From: an uncultured Ruminococcus sp.
GTDB lineage: Bacteria; Bacillota; Clostridia; Oscillospirales; CAG-272
Reading direction: 5' to 3'
Assembly: GCA_902797125.1 (NCBI GenBank)
Contig: CADBRS010000081.1
Location: 1 to 12,875, forward strand
DNA: 12,875 nt
Position numbers and translations under genes: made by a program. The notes beneath the pieces were generated by a model. It had not been told where the DNA came from. It did no database searches and saw only the letters and a program-made list of their open reading frames with translations. Positions 6,020 through 12,875 of this stretch are shown here, one piece after another (position 1 is the first letter of the stretch; each line of letters starts with the position of its first letter).

Positions 6020-7429
6020 ATGAAAATCGAACTGGGAAGCCGGAATTTCGGCATGGCTGAAACGGCCCGCATCATCGGGGCGCTCTATACAGGCATCGAT
6101 CGTTCTTTCAAAAACATTTGCACAGACTCGAGAGAGGTCGACAAAGATTCACTTTTTGTCGCCATCGTCGGCGAGGTTGTGGATGGTCACAACTATATAC
6201 CTCAGGTCGTTGAAGCGGGTTGCAGATGCATTCTGTGCGAAAAGATCGTTCCCGGCTACGAACCGTATTCACTGCTGGTCCGCGATTCCGTCTATGCGCT
6301 GAGCGTGCTCGCTCACGCACACAAAGAGGCATGCGGCCTCAGAACGATCGGCATCACGGGCAGTGTCGGTAAAACGACGACCAAAGAGTTCGTTTATGCC
6401 GCTCTCAATCCGTATTTTAAAACCGAAAAAACAGAAGAAAATCACAACAGCATCATCGGAATGCCGTTGGATCTGCTTCGTATGAAACCGGAAACCGAGC
6501 TCGCTGTCCTTGAAATGGGCATGAGCGCCCGGGGCGAGATCAGCCGTTTATCCCGCTGCGCCAATCCGGAAATTGCCATGATCACAAATATTGGATCTTC
6601 GCATGTGGGAATGCTCGGATCCAGAGAAAATATTTATCAAGCCAAAATCGAAATCGTGCAGGGAATGTTGCCGGGGGGCCACTTGATTCTGAACGGTGAT
6701 GAGCCGATGTTTGCCGAATTGAAAGGATCTGAATTCAACCCGATCTATGTGGGGACAGAAAATCGGGCTTCGGATATCTTTGCGGAAAACATTACATACG
6801 AACTGGGACGTACGACCTTTGACCTGAATTGGATGGGTCAGAAGGTCTGCGGTGTTCAGATCCCTACGACGGGAAAACCCGGTCTGTATGCGGCTATGTA
6901 TGCGTTTGCTGCGGGCTATTTTATGAATCTCCGCAGCGAACAAATCAAAAAAGGTGTGCTTAACTATGCCTCTGTGGGCATGCGTCAGCGCATCGAAGAA
7001 GAAAAAGGCGTCACATTGATCGAGGATTGCTACAATGCAAGCCCCGAATCCATGCGCGCTGCGATGGATATTCTGAACATTATCCACGGCACCCAGAAGA
7101 AGCGCAGAAGAATCGCTGTGCTGGGTGATATGCTGGAACTCGGAAACAGAAGTCCTGAATTCCATTACGAGGTCGGCCGCTATGCCGCCAACTGCTCGGA
7201 TATGCTGATGACATTCGGCAAAGAGGCCGAATATATCGCCGAAGGCGCGAAGTCAGCCGGCATGAGCCACAAACAAATCCGAATCAACAATGACCAGAAC
7301 GACATCGAAAAGACGGGTCGTGAACTGGTTTCCGTTCTGAACCCCGGAGACGTCGTGCTGTTTAAAGCCAGCCGCGGCATCCGTGAAGAAAGAGTTATTT
7401 CGTTCGTTAAGGCCAACTACGCTGTATGA
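6020..7429 (+). CDS. murF: UDP-N-acetylmuramoyl-tripeptide--D-alanyl-D-alanine ligase (MurF)
   Basis: MurF adds D-Ala-D-Ala to UDP-MurNAc-tripeptide in the cytoplasm using ATP, completing the pentapeptide precursor. Numbered from ATG 6020 (469 residues), the N-terminal substrate domain holds CTDSREV (34-40). The central ATPase domain has the P-loop GITGSVGKTTTKE (111-123), then NHNSIIGMPL (141-150), LEMGMSARGEI and TNIGSSHVGMLGS. The C-terminal domain has DCYNASPESM and VLGDMLELG. All key Mur-ligase positions are present; the P-loop has V where N is more common. The ATG at 6020 follows GGGGGG six bases upstream and is preferred to the TTG at 6005. The stop overlaps the mraY start (ATGA), which implies translational coupling. 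murE, its usual upstream partner, is missing. Confidence 0.95.
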   Translation: MKIELGSRNFGMAETARIIGALYTGIDRSFKNICTDSREVDKDSLFVAIVGEVVDGHNYIPQVVEAGCRCILCEKIVPGYEPYSLLVRDSVYALSVLAHAHKEACGLRTIGITGSVGKTTTKEFVYAALNPYFKTEKTEENHNSIIGMPLDLLRMKPETELAVLEMGMSARGEISRLSRCANPEIAMITNIGSSHVGMLGSRENIYQAKIEIVQGMLPGGHLILNGDEPMFAELKGSEFNPIYVGTENRASDIFAENITYELGRTTFDLNWMGQKVCGVQIPTTGKPGLYAAMYAFAAGYFMNLRSEQIKKGVLNYASVGMRQRIEEEKGVTLIEDCYNASPESMRAAMDILNIIHGTQKKRRRIAVLGDMLELGNRSPEFHYEVGRYAANCSDMLMTFGKEAEYIAEGAKSAGMSHKQIRINNDQNDIEKTGRELVSVLNPGDVVLFKASRGIREERVISFVKANYAV

Positions 7430-8439
7430 TTTATTATTTTCTGCTGTTCGTCATCGGATTGATCCTGGCGGCGATGGCCGGATATTTCATCCGTCCTTTG
7501 CTGATCAGGTGGAATCTGTGCCAGCCCATCAGCGAGTATGTTGAAGAACACAAGGCCAAAGACGGAACGCCGACCTGCGGCGGTTTGCTCTTTATCATTC
7601 CTTCGGTGATCGGACTCATTGTCATCGATATTCTGCTCCTGATCAAACAGGGCGTCACAAACCAGTTTTTCATGCTGAATGCGATCGGCTTATTGTCACT
7701 TGCCAACGGTGCGATCGGTTTTCTGGATGACTGGATGAAAAAGCATAATCACAAAAATGAGGGACTGAAGGTCTTCCAGAAACTGTTTCTTCAACTGGCT
7801 GTTTCTGCCGTTTTCGTGGTTATTTCCGCAGTGACGGGCCACCTTCATACTGCTTTTGAACTGATTCCCGGCGTAATCGTAGACTGGGGCATCGGTTACT
7901 ATATCATTTCCGTGATCCTGATCACACTGTTCTGCAATGCGGTCAATCTGACCGACGGGATGGACGGCCTGGCCGGACTTTCCTCCGTGATTTTGCTGGC
8001 TTTTGTGACCTATCTGCTTGCATTCCAGGCGGATTTCGGCGCCAGCGCCTACTTTGTGATCCTGCTTGCAGGAAGCGTGGCCGGGTTCCTGTTCTGGAAC
8101 ATGAACCCTGCGAAACTGTTCATGGGCGACACGGGTTCGCTGTTTATCGGAGCTGTGATCGGCGGTGTTTCCGTTCTGACACACAGACCGGTTCTCCTTT
8201 TGCTTTGCTCGTTAGCATTTCTGGCAGATCTTCTGTCCAGTGCTTTACAGGTTTTGATCTTCAAAATCACAAAACATCTTTCGAAAAAGAAAGAAGGTTG
8301 GAGGCTGTTCAAAAAGGCACCTCTTCATCACACTTTTCACCTGTGCGGCTGGAGCGAGACGCAGATCTGCTTCCTCTATGCCGTCGTGACGGTGATTGCT
8401 ATCGCCGGTTCCGGCATTCTGTTTCACATTTTTCCTTGA
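7426..8439 (+). CDS. mraY: Phospho-N-acetylmuramoyl-pentapeptide transferase (MraY)
   Basis: An integral membrane enzyme that moves phospho-MurNAc-pentapeptide from UDP onto undecaprenyl phosphate, making lipid I on the inner face of the membrane. The 337 residues form about ten hydrophobic segments. Motifs are DGTPTCGG (46-53), FLDDW (99-103, the aspartate pair), NLTDGMDGLAG (174-184), NMNPAKLFMGDTGS (225-238, D235) and APLHHTFHLCGWSE (298-311). The last is normally HHHF; its third histidine is threonine (codon ACT) here. GTPTCGG replaces the commoner GTPTMGG. It begins inside the murF stop codon with only a distant AAGG upstream, so translation probably depends on murF. murD, often the next gene, is absent and ftsW follows directly. 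Confidence 0.95.
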   Translation: MIYYFLLFVIGLILAAMAGYFIRPLLIRWNLCQPISEYVEEHKAKDGTPTCGGLLFIIPSVIGLIVIDILLLIKQGVTNQFFMLNAIGLLSLANGAIGFLDDWMKKHNHKNEGLKVFQKLFLQLAVSAVFVVISAVTGHLHTAFELIPGVIVDWGIGYYIISVILITLFCNAVNLTDGMDGLAGLSSVILLAFVTYLLAFQADFGASAYFVILLAGSVAGFLFWNMNPAKLFMGDTGSLFIGAVIGGVSVLTHRPVLLLLCSLAFLADLLSSALQVLIFKITKHLSKKKEGWRLFKKAPLHHTFHLCGWSETQICFLYAVVTVIAIAGSGILFHIFP

Positions 8440-8451
8440 CGGGGGCTCGTT

Positions 8452-9744
8452 ATGACCGGAGAAGAAATTGTCTATAACCAAGATCTTCCCGAGAATCAGC
8501 CTCATCAGGAAAAACGCAGCAGACTCAGACGGTTCATCAGCGAATATAAGACCCGATCGGAATCGGTCATTTCGTCCGATTCGGAACTGAGGACAGGTCA
8601 TATCGACTATGTCTATTTGGCACTCGCGGTCATTATATTGGCATTCGGCCTTGTTATGGTTTACAGTTCGAGTTCGGTTTATGCTTCAACATACCACGGC
8701 TCGAGCACCTATTATCTCAAAAGACAACTGCTGTATATTTTTGCAGGACTTGCACTGACAGTAGGTTTTGTCATTTTCGCCAATCCGTGGATCTGGCGTC
8801 TATTTACACCTGTTATGTACGTGGGCACACTCGGTCTGCTGGCTCTTGTCCTGGTCGTCGGAAAGACACTGGGCGGTGCCAAAAGATGGATCGAGATAGG
8901 CTTTTTTACGCTTCAACCGTCTGAAGTCGCGAAGACGGCTGTCGTTTTGATGCTCGCTTTGTTCATGTCTGTCTATGCGTCGAAGCTGACGAGGGACAGA
9001 CCGATCAAGGATAGACTTCTTTATGGAGTCGTGGGACCCGGAGCGATCCTTTCGCTGATCATTGGGCTGGTCGTACTTGAAAAGCATTTGTCCGGCATCA
9101 TCATTATCGGCGTTTTGGGCGTCTTCATGATGCTTCTGGGCGGAACTGACTGGCGATGGATCGTCGGTGCCGTGATCGTCGGTGCCGCGCTTGTGGTCGT
9201 CGTTCTGGCCTTTTCCGATTACGCGCAGGCGCGCGTAGAAACATGGATACATATCGATCAGGCGGATCCTTTGGGCGAAGCCTGGCAGTCCCTGCAGGGG
9301 CTCTATTCCGTTTCGAGGGGTGGATTGTTCGGAGTCGGACTCGGAAACAGCACTCAAAAATTCGGTTACGTCTCTCAGCCTCAAAACGATTTTATTTTTT
9401 CAGTCATTGCCGAAGAGCTGGGCTTTTTCGGGGCTGCTGTCGTCATTATCCTGTTCGGATTGCTGGTATTCCGCGGGTTCAAGATAGCCAAAAATGCTCC
9501 GGATGATTTCACAAAGCTCGTTGCATACGGGCTTTCGGCCAAAATCGCGATCCAGGTCATACTCAATATCGGAGTCGTTACGAATCTGATCCCGAACACA
9601 GGGATCTCGCTCCCGTTCTTCAGTTCGGGAGGCACATCCGTCATCATGCAGATTTTCGAAGTCGGCATCGTGCTTTCGATTTCCAGATTTAAACTCGTCA
9701 AAAAAGAACCGGAAACCCAGCTTGAGGAGGTACCGGAATGCTGA
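8452..9744 (+). CDS. ftsW: FtsW, SEDS-family septal peptidoglycan glycosyltransferase
   Basis: A polytopic SEDS protein that polymerises lipid II into glycan strands at the division site together with its class B PBP. The 430 residues start with an unusually long polar cytoplasmic tail (about 50 residues, Arg/Ser/Glu-rich) before the first membrane segment (about 52-72). SEDS landmarks are GGAKRWI (141-147), LQPSEVAK (154-161), GLFGVGLGNSTQKFG (291-305), QNDFIFSVIAEELGFFG (311-327) with the conserved aspartate D313, and NTGISLPFFSSGGTS near residue 385. FtsW rather than RodA is chosen because the gene sits between mraY and murG and ends in a charged tail. GGGGG lies eight bases before the ATG. 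The stop overlaps murG by seven bases. Confidence 0.92.
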   Translation: MTGEEIVYNQDLPENQPHQEKRSRLRRFISEYKTRSESVISSDSELRTGHIDYVYLALAVIILAFGLVMVYSSSSVYASTYHGSSTYYLKRQLLYIFAGLALTVGFVIFANPWIWRLFTPVMYVGTLGLLALVLVVGKTLGGAKRWIEIGFFTLQPSEVAKTAVVLMLALFMSVYASKLTRDRPIKDRLLYGVVGPGAILSLIIGLVVLEKHLSGIIIIGVLGVFMMLLGGTDWRWIVGAVIVGAALVVVVLAFSDYAQARVETWIHIDQADPLGEAWQSLQGLYSVSRGGLFGVGLGNSTQKFGYVSQPQNDFIFSVIAEELGFFGAAVVIILFGLLVFRGFKIAKNAPDDFTKLVAYGLSAKIAIQVILNIGVVTNLIPNTGISLPFFSSGGTSVIMQIFEVGIVLSISRFKLVKKEPETQLEEVPEC

Positions 9745-10880
9745 TGCTGATGTGCTGCGGGGGCACGGGCGGACATATTTATCCCGCCATCGCCATCGCA
9801 CAGACCATGCAGGAACTGATCCCCGACCTTGAGATCCGTTTCGTCGGAGGGACCGGGGGGTTCGATGAGGACCTGATCTGCAGAGAGGGATATCCCTTTC
9901 ACGGGATCAAGATCTCAGGCTATAACAGGTCTTGGAGACCCAAGGCGATCCTGTCCAATATCAAAACGTCGATCCAGGCCTTCACTTCCGTGAAGACTGC
10001 AAAGCGCCTTTTGGCTGACTTGAAACCGGATCTGGTCGTCGGAACGGGAGGATATGCCTGCTGGCCCGCGCTTAAAGCCGCCGCCAGAATGGGCATCCCA
10101 TGTGCCGTTCACGAATCCAACGTCAACCCGGGGCTTGCCGTTCGAATGCTCCTCAAAAAAATGGACCGGGTATTCGTCAACTTCGAAGAGACAGTCCAGG
10201 CACTGAAAGGGCGATCAAACGTCGAACGGGTCGGAATGCCTGTCAGAAGAACCTTCTCAAAGATCGACAGAGCTGAGGCCAGACAGACGCTGGGCCTTCG
10301 GGACGATCAGAAACTCATCGTCTCATTCGGGGGCAGCGGCGGAGCCGAATACTTGAATGAAGCCGTGATCCGGATGATGGATCTCTTCAGTTCGCGTCAT
10401 TCGGAGATCGTACATATTCACTCAGCCGGAAAACGGAACGGCGTCTACGAAGATGCTAAAAAAACTTTCGACCGATTCGGACTCGGGCAGCATTCAAACG
10501 TGATGCTCAAGCCATTCATTTACGATATGCCTGTCCAGATGGCAGCTGCGGACCTGGTGATCTGCAGAGCCGGGGCCATGACGATATCAGAACTTGCGCT
10601 TTTGGGGAAAAGCGCCATTCTGGTTCCGTCGCCTTATGTGGCCGGACAGCACCAATACAAGAACGCCATGGCGCTTGCCGACCGTGGTGCCGCTAAAGTC
10701 CTTTTCAATGAGGACGAGACCCGTTTCACGGGCGAGGAGTTCGCTTCGCTAGCCGAGCAGCTCATAGGCGACAGTTCTCTCAGAGAAGAGATGAGCCAAA
10801 AAATCAAAGAATTTGCACTTCCTGACGCAAACGAGAGAATTGCGCAGGAATTGAAAAAGTTATTACAAGGGGATGAATGA
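9738..10880 (+). CDS. murG: UDP-GlcNAc:lipid I N-acetylglucosamine transferase (MurG)
   Basis: MurG is a GT-B glycosyltransferase on the inner membrane face; it adds GlcNAc to lipid I, giving lipid II. The 380 residues include the N-terminal glycine loop CGGTGGHIYPA (7-17), GTGGYACWPALKAA (102-115), HESNVNPG (125-132, usually HEQN.xPG), the inter-domain loop SFGGSGGAEYLN (196-207), RAGAMTISELALLGK (277-291, with the UDP-GlcNAc-binding glutamate E285) and AGQHQYKNA (302-310). It starts within the ftsW stop region; GAGGAGG (9724-9730) inside ftsW is an excellent Shine-Dalgarno seven bases from the ATG. It supplies the substrate that FtsW polymerises. The stop codon lies in the left arm of a hairpin that occupies the gap to divIB. 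Confidence 0.95.
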   Translation: MLMLMCCGGTGGHIYPAIAIAQTMQELIPDLEIRFVGGTGGFDEDLICREGYPFHGIKISGYNRSWRPKAILSNIKTSIQAFTSVKTAKRLLADLKPDLVVGTGGYACWPALKAAARMGIPCAVHESNVNPGLAVRMLLKKMDRVFVNFEETVQALKGRSNVERVGMPVRRTFSKIDRAEARQTLGLRDDQKLIVSFGGSGGAEYLNEAVIRMMDLFSSRHSEIVHIHSAGKRNGVYEDAKKTFDRFGLGQHSNVMLKPFIYDMPVQMAAADLVICRAGAMTISELALLGKSAILVPSPYVAGQHQYKNAMALADRGAAKVLFNEDETRFTGEEFASLAEQLIGDSSLREEMSQKIKEFALPDANERIAQELKKLLQGDE

Positions 10881-10909
10881 TACGGCCCATGTGGGGACAT
10901 GACCGTATC
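10879..10909 (+). promoter_or_regulatory. Hairpin between murG and divIB
   Basis: GATACGG (10879-10885, including the last two bases of the murG stop) pairs perfectly with CCGTATC (10903-10909). Inside, CATGT (10888-10892) pairs with ACATG (10897-10901) around GGGG. No T-run follows, so it is not a standard terminator. The divIB Shine-Dalgarno (GGGGG, 10914-10918) begins four bases after it, so the fold could tune divIB translation or protect an mRNA end. Confidence 0.6.
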
Positions 10910-10923
10910 CAAAGGGGGACAAA

Positions 10924-11793
10924 ATGCAGGAATTCAAGCCGACCAGAGAATTATTCGGAGACCGTTACAACTCCGTCACAACCAAAATGCGTAAGATCAG
11001 ACTGCTGATCGTCGTGGCCATTATTCTGGCTATGATGATGTGCTTTTTGATGTTCTTTACGCTGGCATACCGTGTAGATAAAATGAATGTGGGCGGCTCC
11101 CGTTTTTATTCCGAATCCCAGATTTTGGATGCTGCAGGTCTTTCCCAGAAATCCGATATGATCACCTTCAATGCCGAAAAGGCTGAGTCTGCCATTCGCG
11201 AGGCTTGTCCCTATCTGCATGATGTGTCTGTAGAATGCGATTACCCCAATACTGTCAAGATCACCGTCGCGGATGAGACTCATCTTTTCTATGCTTCGAC
11301 CGCGCAGGGATATGTGGTTCTCTCCGATGAACTGAGAGTATTGGAGATCTCCGACTCGAAAGAAGCTTTTCTTGAAAACGGATATATGAGCATCACCGTT
11401 CCCGTGATCGCGAATGCCGAAGTCGGCAAAACGATCAAGGCTGCGGACGGAAGAGATCTTTCCTATGCGACTTCGTTCCTGTCCAGCGTGCTCGATTCAC
11501 GTTTCGGAACCGAGATCACGAGCGTGGACGTCTCCGAAAAATTCAATCTGAGCGTTCAGTGCGGTGCACACCTGCTGTATTTCGGCAGTTCCAGCAATAT
11601 GGAAACGAAACTTTCCGTTGCCTACCAAATGGTGGATGAGGGCGTGTTCTCCAGATATGGTTCCGCTCTGTGCAACGTCAGCGATCCGAGCGGAGCTACC
11701 GTTCGCGAAAACGTGACCGTCGCTCCCGTTCAGCCGGCTGCTCAGCAGCCTGAAACGACCCGTTCAACGAGTTCGAACGGAGCCGTGGGCTGA
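10924..11793 (+). CDS. divIB: Cell division protein DivIB/FtsQ
   Basis: A bitopic division protein that joins the FtsL-DivIC pair and helps control the septal synthase. The 289 residues comprise a basic cytoplasmic N-terminus (about 25), one transmembrane segment (about 25-48) and an extracytoplasmic POTRA domain (about 50-117: VDKMNVGGSRFYSESQILDAAGL, then YPNTVKITVAD). A beta domain with YVVLSDELRVLEI follows, and the protein ends in a low-complexity Pro/Gln/Thr/Ser tail (about 262-289). This order is standard for FtsQ/DivIB. GGGGG lies five bases before the ATG. It is the last gene of the operon, as shown by the terminator that follows. Sequence conservation in the family is low, so the call leans on architecture and position. 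Confidence 0.85.
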   Translation: MQEFKPTRELFGDRYNSVTTKMRKIRLLIVVAIILAMMMCFLMFFTLAYRVDKMNVGGSRFYSESQILDAAGLSQKSDMITFNAEKAESAIREACPYLHDVSVECDYPNTVKITVADETHLFYASTAQGYVVLSDELRVLEISDSKEAFLENGYMSITVPVIANAEVGKTIKAADGRDLSYATSFLSSVLDSRFGTEITSVDVSEKFNLSVQCGAHLLYFGSSSNMETKLSVAYQMVDEGVFSRYGSALCNVSDPSGATVRENVTVAPVQPAAQQPETTRSTSSNGAVG

Positions 11794-11839
11794 TTTTCCG
11801 CGTGCCTGACCGGATGCTTTTGGAAGCAGTCAAAAACAG

Positions 11840-11910
11840 GGTTGCAAACTCGCCGTTGGCGGTTTCAACCGAAAACCCAACTCCACAACATGTAGTTTGA
11901 ACCGGTTGGG
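11840..11910 (+). other. Two adjacent stem-loops in the divIB-ftsZ spacer
   Basis: The first folds GGTTG-c-AAAC-tc-GCC (11840-11854) onto GGC-g-GTTT-CAACC (11858-11870) around a GTT loop. The second pairs CCCAAC (11876-11881) with GTTGGG (11905-11910). CAACCG (11866-11871) could instead pair with CGGTTG (11903-11908), so the two folds compete with a third one. The rho-independent terminator begins 19 bases later. Such alternatives are typical of structured 3' ends or attenuators; no known riboswitch class is recognised. Confidence 0.45.
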
Positions 11911-11929
11911 ACGACTCAAAATATCGTAG

Positions 11930-11966
11930 TAGCGGCATTTTTGCAAAAAAAAGCCGCTATTTTTTT
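11930..11966 (+). terminator. Intrinsic terminator at the end of the mraZ-divIB operon
   Basis: TAGCGGC (11930-11936) pairs with GCCGCTA (11953-11959), the stem continues with T/A pairs inside, and seven T follow (11960-11966). It lies about 140 bases after the divIB stop and cuts ftsZ off from the upstream operon. Confidence 0.9.
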
Positions 11967-12006
11967 CAGAGGCCCGTTTTTTTGCTCTTTTTTTGAAAAA
12001 AAGCAC

Positions 12007-12035
12007 TTGCAAAGCATGAAAAAATATATTATCAT
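12007..12035 (+). promoter_or_regulatory. Promoter of ftsZ
   Basis: TTGCAA (12007-12012), a 17-base spacer and TATCAT (12030-12035) form a reasonable housekeeping promoter directly after the terminator. A second possible -10, TATACT at 12035-12040, lacks a -35 at the right distance. The transcript would have a leader of about 60 bases. Confidence 0.55.
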
Positions 12036-12099
12036 ATACTTAGACTAACTATGCCTCGCGAGCGATTGCGCGGATCACTGAAAGGGATGGAGGATCAAT

Positions 12100-12875
12100 A
12101 TGGTTTTTGAACGTGATGATGCCAGTGTCGCTGGCGTTTGCATAAAAGTTATCGGTGTTGGCGGCGGCGGCGGAAACGCGGTCGGCAGAATGATCAGAGA
12201 GAATATTCCGGGTGTGGAATTCGTGGCTGTCAATACGGACAGACAGGCTTTGGCTAAATCCGAAGCTCCCACCAAACTGGCCATCGGCGAGCGGATCACG
12301 AAAGGATTCGGCGCAGGTGCCAAGCCGGAGATCGGCGCACGTGCAGCTGAAGAATCCATCGAGGCCATCAAAGGGCTGCTGAAGGGCACAGATATGGTCT
12401 TTGTCACGGCGGGTATGGGAGGCGGAACCGGAACCGGTGCCACCCCGATCATTGCCCGCGCCGCTCATGACATGGATATCCTGACTGTCGCTATCGTGAC
12501 CAAACCGTTCGGTTTCGAAGGCAAGCGCAGGATGGCTCAGGCTGAAGAAGGTATTCTGGAACTCAGCCAGTACGTGGATTCTCTGGTCGTGATTCCCAAC
12601 GAGAGACTTCATTTGGCCGAAAATACGAAGATCACATTGGCAAATGCTTTCGATATCGCAGATGATGCGCTCCGTCGCGGCGTGCAGAGTCTGTCCGACC
12701 TGATCTTGCAGACAGGCTTCATCAACGTGGACTTCGCAGACGTGACTTCCATCATGAAGAATGCCGGCTATGCACACATGGGTATCGGTATCGGCACAGG
12801 CAAGGACAAAGCCGAAGAGGCTGCCCGCCAGGCGATCACAAGCCCGCTCATGGAAACATCCATCAAGGGTGCCCG
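12100..12875 (+). CDS. ftsZ: Cell division protein FtsZ, N-terminal part
   Basis: FtsZ is the tubulin-like GTPase whose cytoplasmic filaments form the Z-ring. About 258 codons are present and the frame is open at the window end, so roughly the last third (part of the C-terminal domain, the linker and the partner-binding tail) is missing. The visible part covers the GTPase domain: IKVIGVGGGGGNAV near residue 16, the nucleotide contact VNTD, the tubulin signature GMGGGTGTGATP (about 105-116), VTKPFGFEGKRR and VVIPNERL. The start of the activation domain shows the T7-loop NVDFADV. The ATG at 12100 is supported by GGAGG (12089-12093) and by the normal family start. It has its own promoter and terminator-insulated position, so ftsZ dosage can be set independently of the cluster. 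ftsA does not precede it. Confidence 0.97.
   Translation, partial: MVFERDDASVAGVCIKVIGVGGGGGNAVGRMIRENIPGVEFVAVNTDRQALAKSEAPTKLAIGERITKGFGAGAKPEIGARAAEESIEAIKGLLKGTDMVFVTAGMGGGTGTGATPIIARAAHDMDILTVAIVTKPFGFEGKRRMAQAEEGILELSQYVDSLVVIPNERLHLAENTKITLANAFDIADDALRRGVQSLSDLILQTGFINVDFADVTSIMKNAGYAHMGIGIGTGKDKAEEAARQAITSPLMETSIKGA

Noticed and set aside
11984..12004. T7-G-A7 inverted repeat before ftsZ as a second terminator
   Set aside because: The stem is only A/T pairs with almost no loop and no following T-run; it more likely reflects A/T-rich promoter-proximal DNA.
12055..12062. CTCGCGAG palindrome in the ftsZ leader as an operator
   Set aside because: An isolated 8-base palindrome with no repeat elsewhere; expected by chance.
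12049..12777. Long minus-strand open frame over the start of ftsZ
   Set aside because: Antisense shadow of ftsZ; low-complexity His/Asp/Ser sequence without motifs.

Overview
The window is a division and cell-wall (dcw) cluster from a low- to mid-GC Gram-positive bacterium, most likely of class Clostridia. The reasons are the gene order mraZ-rsmH-ftsL-pbp-murF-mraY-ftsW-murG-divIB-ftsZ, a class B penicillin-binding protein ending in PASTA repeats, a DivIC-type FtsL, G-rich Shine-Dalgarno sites and A/T-rich spacers. No genus can be named from the sequence alone.

Layout. Bases 1-90 (minus strand) are the first 30 codons of a gene resembling an M3-family oligoendopeptidase. It is divergent from a Sfp-type 4'-phosphopantetheinyl transferase (232-858), which ends at a strong intrinsic terminator (886-916). 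About 0.9 kb follows with no convincing gene. It holds a doubtful 48-codon ORF, a small hairpin, phased A-tracts and finally a near-consensus promoter (1676-1704) with MraZ-box-like repeats and a hairpin leading into mraZ.

From mraZ (1832) to divIB (ends 11793) nine genes run on the plus strand with overlaps or gaps of at most 43 bases, which fits one operon. MraZ is the cluster regulator and RsmH methylates 16S rRNA. MurF and MraY make UDP-MurNAc-pentapeptide and lipid I, MurG converts lipid I to lipid II, and FtsW with the PASTA transpeptidase polymerises and crosslinks septal peptidoglycan. The FtsL/DivIC-like protein and DivIB form the activating scaffold. A structured 306-base spacer with a strong terminator and a new promoter separates this operon from ftsZ, which runs off the end of the window.

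murE, murD, murC, murB and ftsA, often found in such clusters, are absent here. Points worth a second look are a recurring CCCAT...ACATG hairpin in three non-coding places, the mraZ promoter architecture, altered signature motifs in RsmH and MraY, and the folded spacer before ftsZ. I see no mobile element, CRISPR array, tRNA or rRNA, and no clearly new system: most of the window is ordinary core genome.
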